From contig NZ_JAQIIX010000002.1 of the NCBI RefSeq assembly GCF_036946495.1, positions 2,542,001 through 2,606,000 of the forward strand: a stretch of 64,000 nt of DNA. Direction: 5' to 3'. Shown here in pieces: positions 41,807 through 50,432 of the stretch (the stretch's first letter is position 1; every line of letters starts with the position of its first letter). Made by a program: the position numbers and the translations under genes. Under the pieces are notes generated by a model that was given only the letters and a program-made list of their open reading frames with translations, made no database searches and was not told the origin of the DNA. The stretch comes from Mycolicibacterium neoaurum. Its GTDB lineage: Bacteria > Actinomycetota > Actinomycetes > Mycobacteriales > Mycobacteriaceae.

Positions 41807-42549
41807 CCCAGTCCGCTGGCCATGCCGCCGTCGACCTTGAGGATGGCGCCGGTGGTGAACGATGCGTCCGGACCGGCCAGGTAGGCCACGGCGCCGACGA
41901 TCTCCTCGGGTCGGCCGATGCGTCCGAGCGGTACCGACTGCTCGATCCGTTGCACGGTGTCATCGTTCCAGGCGGCGGTGACATCGGTGTCGAAGGGACC
42001 GGCCATCACGGCGTTGACCCGCACGGTGGGGCCGAATGCGCGGGCCAACCCGGCGGTGACGGTGTTCAGCGCGGCCTTGGCGGCCGCATAGGGCAGGTCA
42101 TAGGGCGCGGGGTGCGCGGCGGCAATACTCGTGATGTTGATGATCGACCCGCCGTCGCCCCGGCACATCAGATCGCCGGCGCGCACCGCCAGCCGGAAGG
42201 GGCCGCCGAAGTTGACACCGACCACCTTGGCGAACAGCTCCTCGCTGAGCTCGGGCAGTGACGGATAGTGCGGGGACATCCCGGCATTGTTGACCAGGAC
42301 GTCGATTCGTCCGAATCGCTGTTCGACGAAATCGATCAGCGCGTCGCACTGGGCCCACGATGCGACGTGGCAACCGAATCCGACGGCGTCCACCTCGTGC
42401 GCATCGCGTAGTTCGCGGGCGAGCGCATCGCAGGCATCGGCCTTGCGGCTGGAGACCACCACGTGATCGCCCGCGGCGGCGAAATGGCGACACATCGCCC
42501 TGCCAAGGCCGCGGCTTCCTCCGGTCACCACGACAACTCGTCCGGCCAT
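41803..42549 (-). CDS. Short-chain dehydrogenase/reductase
   Basis: A 248-residue SDR, first gene of the leftward arm of the divergon. TGGSRGLG forms the cofactor loop (SSRKADA after strand 2 favours NADP), VNNAG is intact, and the active site has ITSIAAAH (Ser) and YAAAK (Tyr-Lys). The ATG at 42549 is preferred: the in-frame ATG at 42585 would place codons inside the operator palindrome. Probably oxidises or reduces a hydroxy/ketoacyl intermediate in the 4-hydroxyacid route encoded around it. Confidence 0.85.
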   Translation of the reverse strand: MAGRVVVVTGGSRGLGRAMCRHFAAAGDHVVVSSRKADACDALARELRDAHEVDAVGFGCHVASWAQCDALIDFVEQRFGRIDVLVNNAGMSPHYPSLPELSEELFAKVVGVNFGGPFRLAVRAGDLMCRGDGGSIINITSIAAAHPAPYDLPYAAAKAALNTVTAGLARAFGPTVRVNAVMAGPFDTDVTAAWNDDTVQRIEQSVPLGRIGRPEEIVGAVAYLAGPDASFTTGAILKVDGGMASGLG

Positions 42550-42573
42550 CTGGCGGGCACCTTCCTCGAAGCG

Positions 42574-42606
42574 ATACAGTCGCATCGAAGTTTAATGCAA
42601 CTGTAT
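42574..42606. promoter_or_regulatory. TetR-type operator between divergent promoters
   Basis: A 12-base inverted repeat, ATACAGTCGCAT (42574-42585) and ATGCAACTGTAT (42595-42606), one mismatch, 9-base centre. Each arm ends in a -10-like TGTAT(C/T) for one direction, with TCGCAT/TTGCAT 16 bases upstream as -35, so one bound dimer would cover both divergent promoters. The TetR gene in the leftward operon is the presumed binder. The arms are visible directly; the promoter assignment is inference. Confidence 0.65.
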
Positions 42607-42619
42607 TGGAGTGTAGCTG

Positions 42620-43915
42620 ATGTGGGACTTCTCGACGGAGCCGGAGTTTCAGGCGAAACTCGACTGGGCGGACGCCTTCGTGCGCTCGGAGGTGGAGCCG
42701 CTGGACCATGTGCTCGGCGATCCGTATGACAAGAGCGACGCGCAGGCCATGCGGCTGATCGCACCGTTGAAGGAAGAAGTTCGCGCACAACGACTCTGGG
42801 CCTGTCATCTGACCCCCGAACACGGCGGACAGGGCTACGGCCAGGTCAAGCTGGCACTGCTCAACGAGATCCTGGGTCGTTCGCGCTGGGCGCCATCGGT
42901 CTTCGGTTGCCAGGCGCCAGATTCGGGAAACGCCGAGATCCTCGCCAAGTACGGCACCGCAGAGCAGAAGGCCCGCTATCTGCAGCCCTTGCTCGACGGG
43001 GAGATCTCGTCCTGCTACTCGATGACCGAACCCCTGGCCGGCGCCGATCCGACCCTGTTCACCACCCGCGCGGTTCTCGACGGTGACCATTGGGTGATCA
43101 ACGGCGAGAAGTGGTTCTCCTCCAACGCGCGGTACGCCAGCTTCCTGTTGGTGATGGCGGTGACCGATGACGGTCCCGACCGGCACCACACGATGTCGAT
43201 GTTCATCGTGCCCGCCGATACCCCCGGGGTGGAGATCATCCGCGACGCCGGGGTCGGTACCGAGGGCGCGGACCGTTCCAGCCACGCCTACCTGCGGTAT
43301 CGCGATGTCCGGGTGCCCGCCGATCACCTGCTCGGCACGCGGGGTGCGGCCTTCGAGATCGCCCAGACTCGGTTGGGAGGCGGACGCATCCACCACGGCA
43401 TGCGCACCATCGCGCAGGTCCGCAAGGCTTTCGATCTGATGCTGGAACGTGCCGCGTCACGCACCACCCGGCACGGTCGGCTTGCCGACCTGCAGGCCAC
43501 CCAGGAGAAGATCGCCGACAGCTGGATCGACATCGAACAATTCCGGCTACTGCTGCTGCGGACCGCGTGGTTGATCGACAAGCACGACGACTACCGGGCC
43601 GTCCGCAAGGACATCGCCGCGGTGAAGGTCGCCATGCCGCGGGTCTTCCACGATGTGGTGCAGCGGGCCATGCAGTTGCACGGCGCACTCGGTATCTCCA
43701 ACGAGATGCCGTTCTCGGCCATGATGGTCGAAGCGCAGGTGATGGCGGTGGCCGACGGGCCGACCGAGGTGCACAAGTGGACCTTGGCCAAGAGCCTGTT
43801 GCGCGACGTGGTCCCGGGGGAGCCGAAGTTCGGCTCGGGTCACCTGCCGACCCTGCGCGATGCTGCACGCGCGCACCTCGCTGCGCGGCTCGAGGCGGCG
43901 GCGGCCGACCTGTGA
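42620..43915 (+). CDS. Acyl-CoA dehydrogenase of the ACAD10/11 type
   Basis: A 431-residue flavoenzyme. It has the FAD/acyl motifs CYSMTEPLAGADPT and WFSSNARYASFLLVMA, and the stretch QAPDSGNAEILAKYGTAEQK, recalling the APDTGNMEVL pattern I know from human ACAD11. MQLHGALGISNEMPFS and VADGPTEVHKWTLAKS complete the C-terminal helical domain. In this subgroup the dehydrogenase works with an APH-like kinase on 4-hydroxyacyl-CoA, removing phosphate to yield an enoyl-CoA. Here the kinase is encoded in the divergent arm. GGAG lies 9 bases before the ATG. Confidence 0.88.
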   Translation: MWDFSTEPEFQAKLDWADAFVRSEVEPLDHVLGDPYDKSDAQAMRLIAPLKEEVRAQRLWACHLTPEHGGQGYGQVKLALLNEILGRSRWAPSVFGCQAPDSGNAEILAKYGTAEQKARYLQPLLDGEISSCYSMTEPLAGADPTLFTTRAVLDGDHWVINGEKWFSSNARYASFLLVMAVTDDGPDRHHTMSMFIVPADTPGVEIIRDAGVGTEGADRSSHAYLRYRDVRVPADHLLGTRGAAFEIAQTRLGGGRIHHGMRTIAQVRKAFDLMLERAASRTTRHGRLADLQATQEKIADSWIDIEQFRLLLLRTAWLIDKHDDYRAVRKDIAAVKVAMPRVFHDVVQRAMQLHGALGISNEMPFSAMMVEAQVMAVADGPTEVHKWTLAKSLLRDVVPGEPKFGSGHLPTLRDAARAHLAARLEAAAADL

Positions 43916-44952
43916 TGCGCGCGGCGGTGATGGACGCGGCAGGAGCCCCGCGACTTGTCGATATCGCGATTCCCGAACCGGGGCCCGGCGAGGTGCGGGT
44001 GGCGGTGCGCGCCTGCGGGGTGTGCGGTTCGGACCTGCATCTCATCGACGGCGATATTCCGGTGCCCGAAATCCCGCTGATCCTCGGCCACGAGGCGTCC
44101 GGCGTCATCGACAAGGTGGGGCCCGGGGTCTCTGTGCAGGTCGCACCGGGGGACCGTGTGCTGGTCAATCCCATCGTGGTCTGTGGGACGTGCCGGGCCT
44201 GCCGCGCGGGACGGACCAATCAGTGTCCCGACAACATCGTGCTCGGAGTTGCGCGCGCGGGCGCGGCGGCCGACTACGTGGTGGTACCGGCAAGCAACGT
44301 CCACCGGATACCGGAGTCGATCGACTTCGCCACCGCCGCGATCATGGCCGATGCGGTGGCCGGGCCGTTCCATGCCATCCGGACCGCCGGGGTGCGCGCG
44401 GGTGACACGGTGGCGGTATTCGGACTCGGCGGACTCGGCATCCACGCGGTCATGATCCTCAAACAGGTGGTGGGTGCCCGGGTGATCGGTGTCGACACCT
44501 ACGACGCTGCCCTGCAGCGGGCTGCCACGTTCGGGGTGGATGTCGTCATCGATGCCAGGGCGGGCCTGCCGAGTCGGCAGATTCACGCCGAAACCGGCGG
44601 TGTCGACGCCAGTTTCGAGTTCGTCGGGCGGGCCGATACGGTCGAACAGGCGGTGCGCAGCCTACGGCCGGGCGGGCTGTGTTCGGTGATGGGAATCGGA
44701 ACCGACAAGCTCGGCGGCGGCATGTCGGTCTCGACGTTCGTCGCCAACGAGTGGGCGCTGCGTGGATCCTACGGTTACGTGCCCGCCGACCTCGATGACC
44801 TGATCGAGCTGGTGGGCAACGGCACGCTGCGCATCGCGGGGACCATCAGCCATCGCGTGCCGCTCGACGACTATCAGGAGGGCCTGGCGACCCTGCGCGA
44901 TCGCAGCCGTAACCCGATCCGGGTGGTGATCGACGTCGACGACAGTCCGTGA
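43915..44952 (+). CDS. Zinc-dependent alcohol dehydrogenase (MDR family)
   Basis: A 345-residue medium-chain dehydrogenase. Catalytic zinc ligands lie in CGVCGSDLHL and GHEASG; the structural zinc loop has four cysteines in CGTCRACRAG and NQCPDN; the cofactor motif is FGLGGLG (about 163-169) with VDTYD after strand 2 favouring NAD. The ATG overlaps the acyl-CoA dehydrogenase stop by one base (TGATG). Likely interconverts a hydroxyl and keto or aldehyde group of the same pathway; substrate not known. Confidence 0.87.
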   Translation: MRAAVMDAAGAPRLVDIAIPEPGPGEVRVAVRACGVCGSDLHLIDGDIPVPEIPLILGHEASGVIDKVGPGVSVQVAPGDRVLVNPIVVCGTCRACRAGRTNQCPDNIVLGVARAGAAADYVVVPASNVHRIPESIDFATAAIMADAVAGPFHAIRTAGVRAGDTVAVFGLGGLGIHAVMILKQVVGARVIGVDTYDAALQRAATFGVDVVIDARAGLPSRQIHAETGGVDASFEFVGRADTVEQAVRSLRPGGLCSVMGIGTDKLGGGMSVSTFVANEWALRGSYGYVPADLDDLIELVGNGTLRIAGTISHRVPLDDYQEGLATLRDRSRNPIRVVIDVDDSP

Positions 44953-44969
44953 AGCGGGACCGCGACCCC

Positions 44970-44975
44970 TACACT
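44970..44975 (+). promoter_or_regulatory. -10 box TACACT, leaderless geometry
   Basis: TACACT fits TANNNT and ends 7 bases before the ATG at 44983. No Shine-Dalgarno-like sequence is present, consistent with a leaderless methyltransferase mRNA. Motif evidence only. Confidence 0.45.
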
Positions 44976-44982
44976 CGGGCCG

Positions 44983-45624
44983 ATGACCACCATCCAGCGC
45001 CGCGCCTTCAACGATGCGATCACCAAGTTCTGGAGCTTCGCCGCGCCGGCCTATGACACGGCCTGCCTGCAGCGGTTCGTCTACAAGCCCGCCCAGGACG
45101 AGGTCATCGAGCAGCTGCGGCAGCGGGGAGCGACCCAGATCGCCGATATCGCGTGCGGAACCGGCATCCTGGCCGACCGCATCCAGCGTGAACTGCGCCC
45201 CGATGAGGTCTACGGACTGGACATGTCCGACGGCATGCTGGCCCAGGCACGCAAGCGCTCCGACCGCATCCGCTGGAAGACCGCACCCGCCGAGCAACTG
45301 CCCTTCGAAGATGGATTCCTCGACGCCGTCGTCACCACCTCGGCCTTCCACTTCTTCGACCAGCCCGCCGCGCTGCGCGAATTCCACCGAGTGCTGCGCT
45401 CCGGCGGCATGGTGGCCGTCACCACCATGAGCCCGCGGCAATCCTTCCCGCCGCTGCACGCGCTGTCGGCGGGTCTCGGCGCACCCGCGCACGCGCCGAC
45501 CCCCGATGCGATGCGCACCCTGTTCGCCGACGCCGGTTTCGAGATCGCCGATCAGCACCGGGTCCGGCGGCCGGTGTGGACGCCGATCTCGGATCTGATC
45601 ACCGTGGGTCTGAAGCCTTCGTGA
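44983..45624 (+). CDS. SAM-dependent methyltransferase, class I
   Basis: A 213-residue Methyltransf_11-type protein. SAM motif I is ADIACGTGILADRI (about 47-60), acidic loop YGLDMSDGML (motif II), then LPFEDGFLDAVVTTSAFHFF and the post-motif REFHRVLRSGGMVAVTT. The general fold is certain; the methyl acceptor (small molecule, lipid or quinone-like) is not. Its 3' end overlaps the convergent hypothetical gene by 26 bases. Confidence 0.85.
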   Translation: MTTIQRRAFNDAITKFWSFAAPAYDTACLQRFVYKPAQDEVIEQLRQRGATQIADIACGTGILADRIQRELRPDEVYGLDMSDGMLAQARKRSDRIRWKTAPAEQLPFEDGFLDAVVTTSAFHFFDQPAALREFHRVLRSGGMVAVTTMSPRQSFPPLHALSAGLGAPAHAPTPDAMRTLFADAGFEIADQHRVRRPVWTPISDLITVGLKPS

Positions 45625-46258
45625 GCCACTTCTTGCCGGCCTTGGCCGCCCGGTGCAGGGCCCCGTACTCGCCGAGATAGGCGGCGACCGCGCCGACGAC
45701 GGGGAGCATTCCGATATAGCGGAACACCGCCCGCGGATGCGGCCGCTTGCCCAGCTCGCCGCCGATCGCGTTGAGAATGCCCGCCAGATGCCACACCTTG
45801 GCCACCACGTTGTCCGGCCACGGCTCGTCGGTGTCGGGCATGGGCGGGTCCGGGATCTCACGACCGCACAACACCGAGGCCAGCATGCGCACCGTGTCCC
45901 GCCGGTCGGTCACCCCATACTCGCGGGCCACCGCGCACAGGATCAGCGTCTGTGAGGCGAACCCGAGCAGATCCTGGATCGGCAGCCGACTGGCCAACGC
46001 CCCCAGCGCTCCCGGCCACGCGACGGCCACGGTGTCCAGCGCCCCGACCCGCCAGATCCACCAGCCGATCCGCTCGTCGCGGCTCTTCTGCTGCCAGGCT
46101 TCGGTACCTGGCAGCCCGAGGAACTCCAGATGTCGGCGCACACCCAGCGGATCGAACCCGGCCAGCACATCGAGGATCAGATCCGACAGCGCCACCGCCC
46201 GCGCGAGCGCATCGGCGACGTCGTTGTCGGAAAGTTCGGCCTTGGGTAACAGGTCCAT
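45599..46258 (-). CDS. Conserved hypothetical, probable membrane-associated protein
   Basis: A 219-residue protein I cannot assign. It has amphipathic and hydrophobic stretches (VALSDLILDVLAGFDPLG; WPGALGALASRLPIQDLLGFAS continuing QTLILCAV; YIGMLPVVGAVAAYLGEY) with conserved-looking WWIWRVGALDTVAVAWPG, suggesting a helical membrane-associated protein. The ATG at 46258 shares one base with the xthA stop (TGATG); a GTG at 46261 is an alternative. Last gene of the leftward def-GNAT-jet-xthA chain. Confidence 0.7.
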   Translation of the reverse strand: MDLLPKAELSDNDVADALARAVALSDLILDVLAGFDPLGVRRHLEFLGLPGTEAWQQKSRDERIGWWIWRVGALDTVAVAWPGALGALASRLPIQDLLGFASQTLILCAVAREYGVTDRRDTVRMLASVLCGREIPDPPMPDTDEPWPDNVVAKVWHLAGILNAIGGELGKRPHPRAVFRYIGMLPVVGAVAAYLGEYGALHRAAKAGKKWLTKASDPR

Positions 46259-47025
46259 CACGTCAACTCCACGAGTACGGGCGCATGATCACTGGGTGCC
46301 TTGCCTTTTCGTTCGTCACGGACGATCTCGGCGTGTGTCACCCGCTGCGCGAAGTCGGGTGAACCGAGAATGAAGTCGATCCGCATGCCCTGACGCTTCG
46401 GGAAGCGCAGCTGTGTGTAATCCCAGTAGGTGTACACGCCCGGGCCGGGGGTGAAGGGTCGCACCACGTCGGAGTAGCCGGCGTCCAGGATGGCCTGGAA
46501 GGCCGCGCGTTCGGGTGCGGACACATGGGTGGAACCCTCGAACACCGCCGGGTCCCAGACATCCTCGTCGGTGGGTGCGATGTTCCAATCACCCACCAGC
46601 GCCACCGGTCCGGTCCACGATGTCGCGGCATCGCGAAGGGCGGCAAGCCATTCCAACTTGTACGGATAGTGCGGGTCGGTCAGCGTTCTGCCGTTGGGCA
46701 CATACAGGCTCCACACCCGCACCCCGCCGCAGGTTGCTCCGATGGCGCGTGCCTCGGCGAGGTCCTGCCAAGACGGTGCACCGTCGAACCCGATCTGGAC
46801 GTCCTCCAGACCGACGCGGGAGGCGATCGCCACCCCGTTCCACTGGTTGAGGCCCACATGCGCGATCTCGTATCCGAGCGCGGCGAACGGCATGGTCGGG
46901 AACTGGGAGTCCTTGCATTTGGTCTCCTGCATGGCCAGCACGTCGACATCGGCGCGCGCCAGCCAATCGGTGACCCGGTCGACCCGCGTGCGGATCGAGT
47001 TGACGTTCCAGGTGGCGATGCGCAT
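46258..47025 (-). CDS. xthA: Exodeoxyribonuclease III (AP endonuclease family)
   Basis: Cleaves abasic sites and trims 3' ends in base-excision repair. The 255-residue product has the Exo III motifs in order: ATWNVNSIRTR (Asn), MQETKCKD (catalytic metal Glu), SLYVPNGR, GDWNIAPTDEDVWD, MRIDFILGSP and SDHAPVLVEL (catalytic His). This matches Rv0427c. Its ATG shares one base with the stop of the upstream SMC-like jetC gene, so synthesis is coupled to a DNA-loop-extruding complex; in M. tuberculosis xthA instead neighbours the GNAT gene Rv0428c. Confidence 0.95.
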   Translation of the reverse strand: MRIATWNVNSIRTRVDRVTDWLARADVDVLAMQETKCKDSQFPTMPFAALGYEIAHVGLNQWNGVAIASRVGLEDVQIGFDGAPSWQDLAEARAIGATCGGVRVWSLYVPNGRTLTDPHYPYKLEWLAALRDAATSWTGPVALVGDWNIAPTDEDVWDPAVFEGSTHVSAPERAAFQAILDAGYSDVVRPFTPGPGVYTYWDYTQLRFPKRQGMRIDFILGSPDFAQRVTHAEIVRDERKGKAPSDHAPVLVELT

Positions 47026-50000
47026 CAGACGGGCTCCGGGACCTTGAGTTCGCGCTTGAGCGCGGTGAAATCGCTGATGGTCTTGGTGGTGACGTGCGCG
47101 ACCGGCCGGGCGTTGCGGCCGCTGGCCTCTGTCTTGGACACCATCACCACACCGTCGATATAGGGCTGGATGGTGGTGGCGTTCTGCACGGTGGCCACGA
47201 TGACGAGCTGGAAACCGAACTTGCGGAACGCCTGCAGCGCCTGCTGGGCGAACTGGGGATCGGACTTGGAGAACGCCTCGTCGAGCATCAACTGGGCGAA
47301 CACCGGCTTGTTGTCGCCGCTGTCGGGGTTGGCCAGGTTGAAGCTCAGTGCTCCGGCGAGGCAGAACGCCATCAGCTTCTCCTGCTCACCGCCGGAGTTG
47401 TCGCCGGCGTTGCTGTGCGTGCGGATCAGCTCTTCGGTGCGCACATCCCACTCCGCGCAGTCGAAGGTGAACCGGTTGCGCACGTCGAGCGCATCACGGG
47501 TCCACACCCGGTCTTCGGGGGTGTTGCCCGCCAACCGGTTCCGCAACCGCAGGATATCGGCGTACTGCTCGAGGATTGCCTTCTTGTCGCCGAGGCCGAC
47601 CTCGGCGATGCGCCGCGAGATGGCCTTGACGATGTCGGTCAGCTCGGTCACCGCGGTCAGACTGCGGGGCGTGGCCCGCAGTGTCAGCCGGGTACCCCGG
47701 TTGAACTCCACCGCACCCAGGCCGGTGTTCACCCGCTCGATCTGCTCGGCGATGCGGCGGGCCTCCTGCTCGGCGATCCGGTGCAGCGTCAGGATCGCAT
47801 CGGGGGCCTGTTCGGTGATCAGCCGCATCATCCGCTCGTAGGCATCGGGGAGTTCGCGTTCGTCGATGTGGCGGCACACCGCGACATAGTCGTGCACCCG
47901 CTCGTCGAGATCATCGGAATCATTGGGTATGGCATCGGGGAACGATGAGTCGTAGGTGGCGATGATGCGGGCCAGCTCGTCGTGAGATCGCCTGCGGCTC
48001 TCGGTGAGTCGGTCCCGCTCACGCCGGATGGCGTTGAACAGCGCCTCTCGGTAGGGCTCGGGGTTGAGCAGCTCCAGGCTCACCGGGATCTGCGCCGCGT
48101 AGCGGTTGAGCAGCTCGGTGGCCTGTTCGGACACCGCCGCCGGATCGAGGCGGTCCTGTAGATCCAGCAGCCGGGTGCGACGCGAATCGAGATCGTCGCG
48201 GCGGGTCTGGATGGCGCCTCGCCGGGTCATCAGAACCTGAATATCGTTCCAGCACTCCTCGGCCCGCGTGCTCAGCGCCTCGACATCGGGATTGTCGGCG
48301 AGCAGCAACTCGTACTGTTCACGCAGCCGGTCGGCGTGCCCGTCCGCGGTCTCGGTGTCGATATGGCTCCACTGGGGGAACTGTTCACAGATGGCCTTGC
48401 AGGCCGCGGCCTGATCGCGCCAGTGTTGCCTGCCCGCGGCGATCTCGTCGGCGGCCGTCCGCGCCGCGGCGAACACCTCTTCGGCCTCGGCCAGTTCGGC
48501 GGTCAGGGCGTCCAGTTTGGCGGTGATATCGCCCTGATAGATGTACTCCGAGGGTTTCAGCGGTCGGCGGTCGTCCTTGATGGCCAACCGGTCGGAGTCC
48601 TTGTACAGACCGGTGTCGGTGACCGCGCGGCGGAACCGGGCGAACAGATCCGGGCTGTCCACGCAGATGTGATCACCGGCGGCGGCCAACACGTCCAGTG
48701 CCTCGGCGGCGCACGGGTGGCCGGGGTTGACCACGAACAGCTTGCCGGCCAGCGTTCGCGAGGAGCCGGAGGCGGATCGCGCAGACTCCGTGTTCGGCTC
48801 GGGACGCCGGTCGGGGGCGTTGACCCGCACCTGGTGCAGTGCCAGCCTGCCCCGCATGTTGTTCTCGTTGACGAAGCGCAACACCTTGGCGTAGTGCTGA
48901 TCGGGAACCAGCAGGCGCAACCCCACCGAGCGCAGCACCTTCTCGACCGCGGCGCGCCACCGGTTCTCCTCGGGCCGCAGGTCCATCAGCTCGGCGACAT
49001 AGGGCAGCGCCGACGGGTCGATACCCAAGGTGGTGCAGATGTGTTCGCGCATGGCGACGGCGAACTCGGGCAGCGCCGACCCGACGTGTTCGACGCGTTT
49101 GAGTTCCTTGGCCGCGTGATCACGGGCCATCCGGGCGGCCTTCTGGGCATACTCGGCGTCGGTAGAGGACTCCCGGCCGCGGTCGAGCTGGACGGCCAGC
49201 CCGGCGGCCTGTTTGGACAGCTCCTCGCGCAGATTCCAGAATTCGTCGGCGGTCTCGGGCACCTCGACACCGTGCGCGCGGACCATCTCGGCGTAGGCGG
49301 CGTACCGGCGGGAGACCTCTTCGGCCTGTGCCTCGGCGGCCGCGACCTGGGACTGCAGCGGACCGATGCTGGCGCTGGCCCCACTGATCTGCGCGTTGAG
49401 GGCATCGCCCTCGGCCTTGGCGAGGTTGAGCTGCCGGGTGATATCGCCGTACTCGTTCTCCAGCTGGTCGATGGTGCCGTCCAGCGATTCGATCTGGGCC
49501 GGGCACTGCTGCAGACGCTGGTGATCGGTGTGCGCGCGGACCATCGGCATGTCGACCAGATCGATGATGCCCAAATCCGAGGATTCGGAGGCGTACCGCA
49601 GCTGGATCGCCTCGATGTCACCGAGCACCTTGCGCTTGCGCTGGGCAACTGCCAGCAACTCACGCGCCTCGACCAAGGGGTCGATCTGCTTGAGTGCCTC
49701 GGGAAGTCGGCTCAGGCTGTCCGGCTCGTCGAGCATGAAATCGCGGACGAACTGTTCCAGGCCGCCGACGCTCTTGAGTGATTTGGCCTTGCCGAGCAGC
49801 TGCTGGGCCGCCTCGGAGGCCCGGATACCGATGGCGGCGTAGAGCTGGGCCAGGTACTGCGATTCGACCTTGGTGGAGAACCGCCAACCGTACGATGTCC
49901 CGTCGCTTCGCTCGCCCCGCGAGTCGGTGAACACCTTGCTGTCGAAACGTCCAGCCGCCCACCGGTTGCAGACACCCTCGATGTCCAGATCGCCGTCACC

Positions 50001-50432
50001 GAGCACGAACCGGCTCGAAGAATCCGAACGGGATTCTCCGGTAAGCCATTTCAGTACCAGGCCGGTGATTGTGCGCCCGGTGTTGGAGGTATAGGTGACA
50101 GCGACGGCCGACCAGGTGGTGCCGTCACCGCGCAGATACATCACCTGGCTGGTGCCGCCGTCGCTGCGCTGACCCCACGCGCCCCGGACGTACTTGTCGA
50201 CGGTGCGACGCCCGGCGCTGGAGCCGGCGGCGGTGTTATCGCCGGAGGCGTTGAAGTTACGCCGGTTGAACGGCAGGAAGCCCAGTGAGATCGCATCCAG
50301 CAGTGAGGATTTGCCACTGCCCGAGGATCCGGCGATCAGCGAGCCGCCGGCGTTGATCGGGATGGAGTGGTAGCCGTCGAAGACGCCCCAGTTGATGACC
50401 TGCAGGCGGGACAGATGGAACTGCTCGCTCAT
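47025..50432 (-). CDS. jetC: JetC/MksB-type SMC ATPase
   Basis: Large SMC-like ATPase of the Wadjet (JetABCD) / MksBEF family, which extrudes DNA loops and in complete systems senses small circular plasmids. In 1135 residues: N-terminal head with Walker A GSSGSGKSS (35-43) and the typical SLGFLPFNRRNFN, a long central coiled coil (about 290-930, rich in Glu/Ala/Gln/Arg heptads), and a C-terminal head with signature SGGEQEK (1013-1019) and Walker B AQLMLDEAF (about 1046-1054). ATG overlaps the jetB stop (ATGA). Members in M. smegmatis (MksB) and Corynebacterium restrict plasmids. Confidence 0.92.
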   Translation of the reverse strand: MSEQFHLSRLQVINWGVFDGYHSIPINAGGSLIAGSSGSGKSSLLDAISLGFLPFNRRNFNASGDNTAAGSSAGRRTVDKYVRGAWGQRSDGGTSQVMYLRGDGTTWSAVAVTYTSNTGRTITGLVLKWLTGESRSDSSSRFVLGDGDLDIEGVCNRWAAGRFDSKVFTDSRGERSDGTSYGWRFSTKVESQYLAQLYAAIGIRASEAAQQLLGKAKSLKSVGGLEQFVRDFMLDEPDSLSRLPEALKQIDPLVEARELLAVAQRKRKVLGDIEAIQLRYASESSDLGIIDLVDMPMVRAHTDHQRLQQCPAQIESLDGTIDQLENEYGDITRQLNLAKAEGDALNAQISGASASIGPLQSQVAAAEAQAEEVSRRYAAYAEMVRAHGVEVPETADEFWNLREELSKQAAGLAVQLDRGRESSTDAEYAQKAARMARDHAAKELKRVEHVGSALPEFAVAMREHICTTLGIDPSALPYVAELMDLRPEENRWRAAVEKVLRSVGLRLLVPDQHYAKVLRFVNENNMRGRLALHQVRVNAPDRRPEPNTESARSASGSSRTLAGKLFVVNPGHPCAAEALDVLAAAGDHICVDSPDLFARFRRAVTDTGLYKDSDRLAIKDDRRPLKPSEYIYQGDITAKLDALTAELAEAEEVFAAARTAADEIAAGRQHWRDQAAACKAICEQFPQWSHIDTETADGHADRLREQYELLLADNPDVEALSTRAEECWNDIQVLMTRRGAIQTRRDDLDSRRTRLLDLQDRLDPAAVSEQATELLNRYAAQIPVSLELLNPEPYREALFNAIRRERDRLTESRRRSHDELARIIATYDSSFPDAIPNDSDDLDERVHDYVAVCRHIDERELPDAYERMMRLITEQAPDAILTLHRIAEQEARRIAEQIERVNTGLGAVEFNRGTRLTLRATPRSLTAVTELTDIVKAISRRIAEVGLGDKKAILEQYADILRLRNRLAGNTPEDRVWTRDALDVRNRFTFDCAEWDVRTEELIRTHSNAGDNSGGEQEKLMAFCLAGALSFNLANPDSGDNKPVFAQLMLDEAFSKSDPQFAQQALQAFRKFGFQLVIVATVQNATTIQPYIDGVVMVSKTEASGRNARPVAHVTTKTISDFTALKRELKVPEPV

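Noticed and set aside
40107..41984. Reading the APH-like gene as a 625-residue protein
   Set aside because: The N-terminal 279 residues lie over the tetR gene in another frame; the ATG at 41147 overlaps the tetR stop and starts the homologous part.
48336..49781. 481-residue open frame opposite jetC
   Set aside because: Antisense to the coiled-coil region of jetC; repetitive Gly/Gln composition and no recognisable motif.
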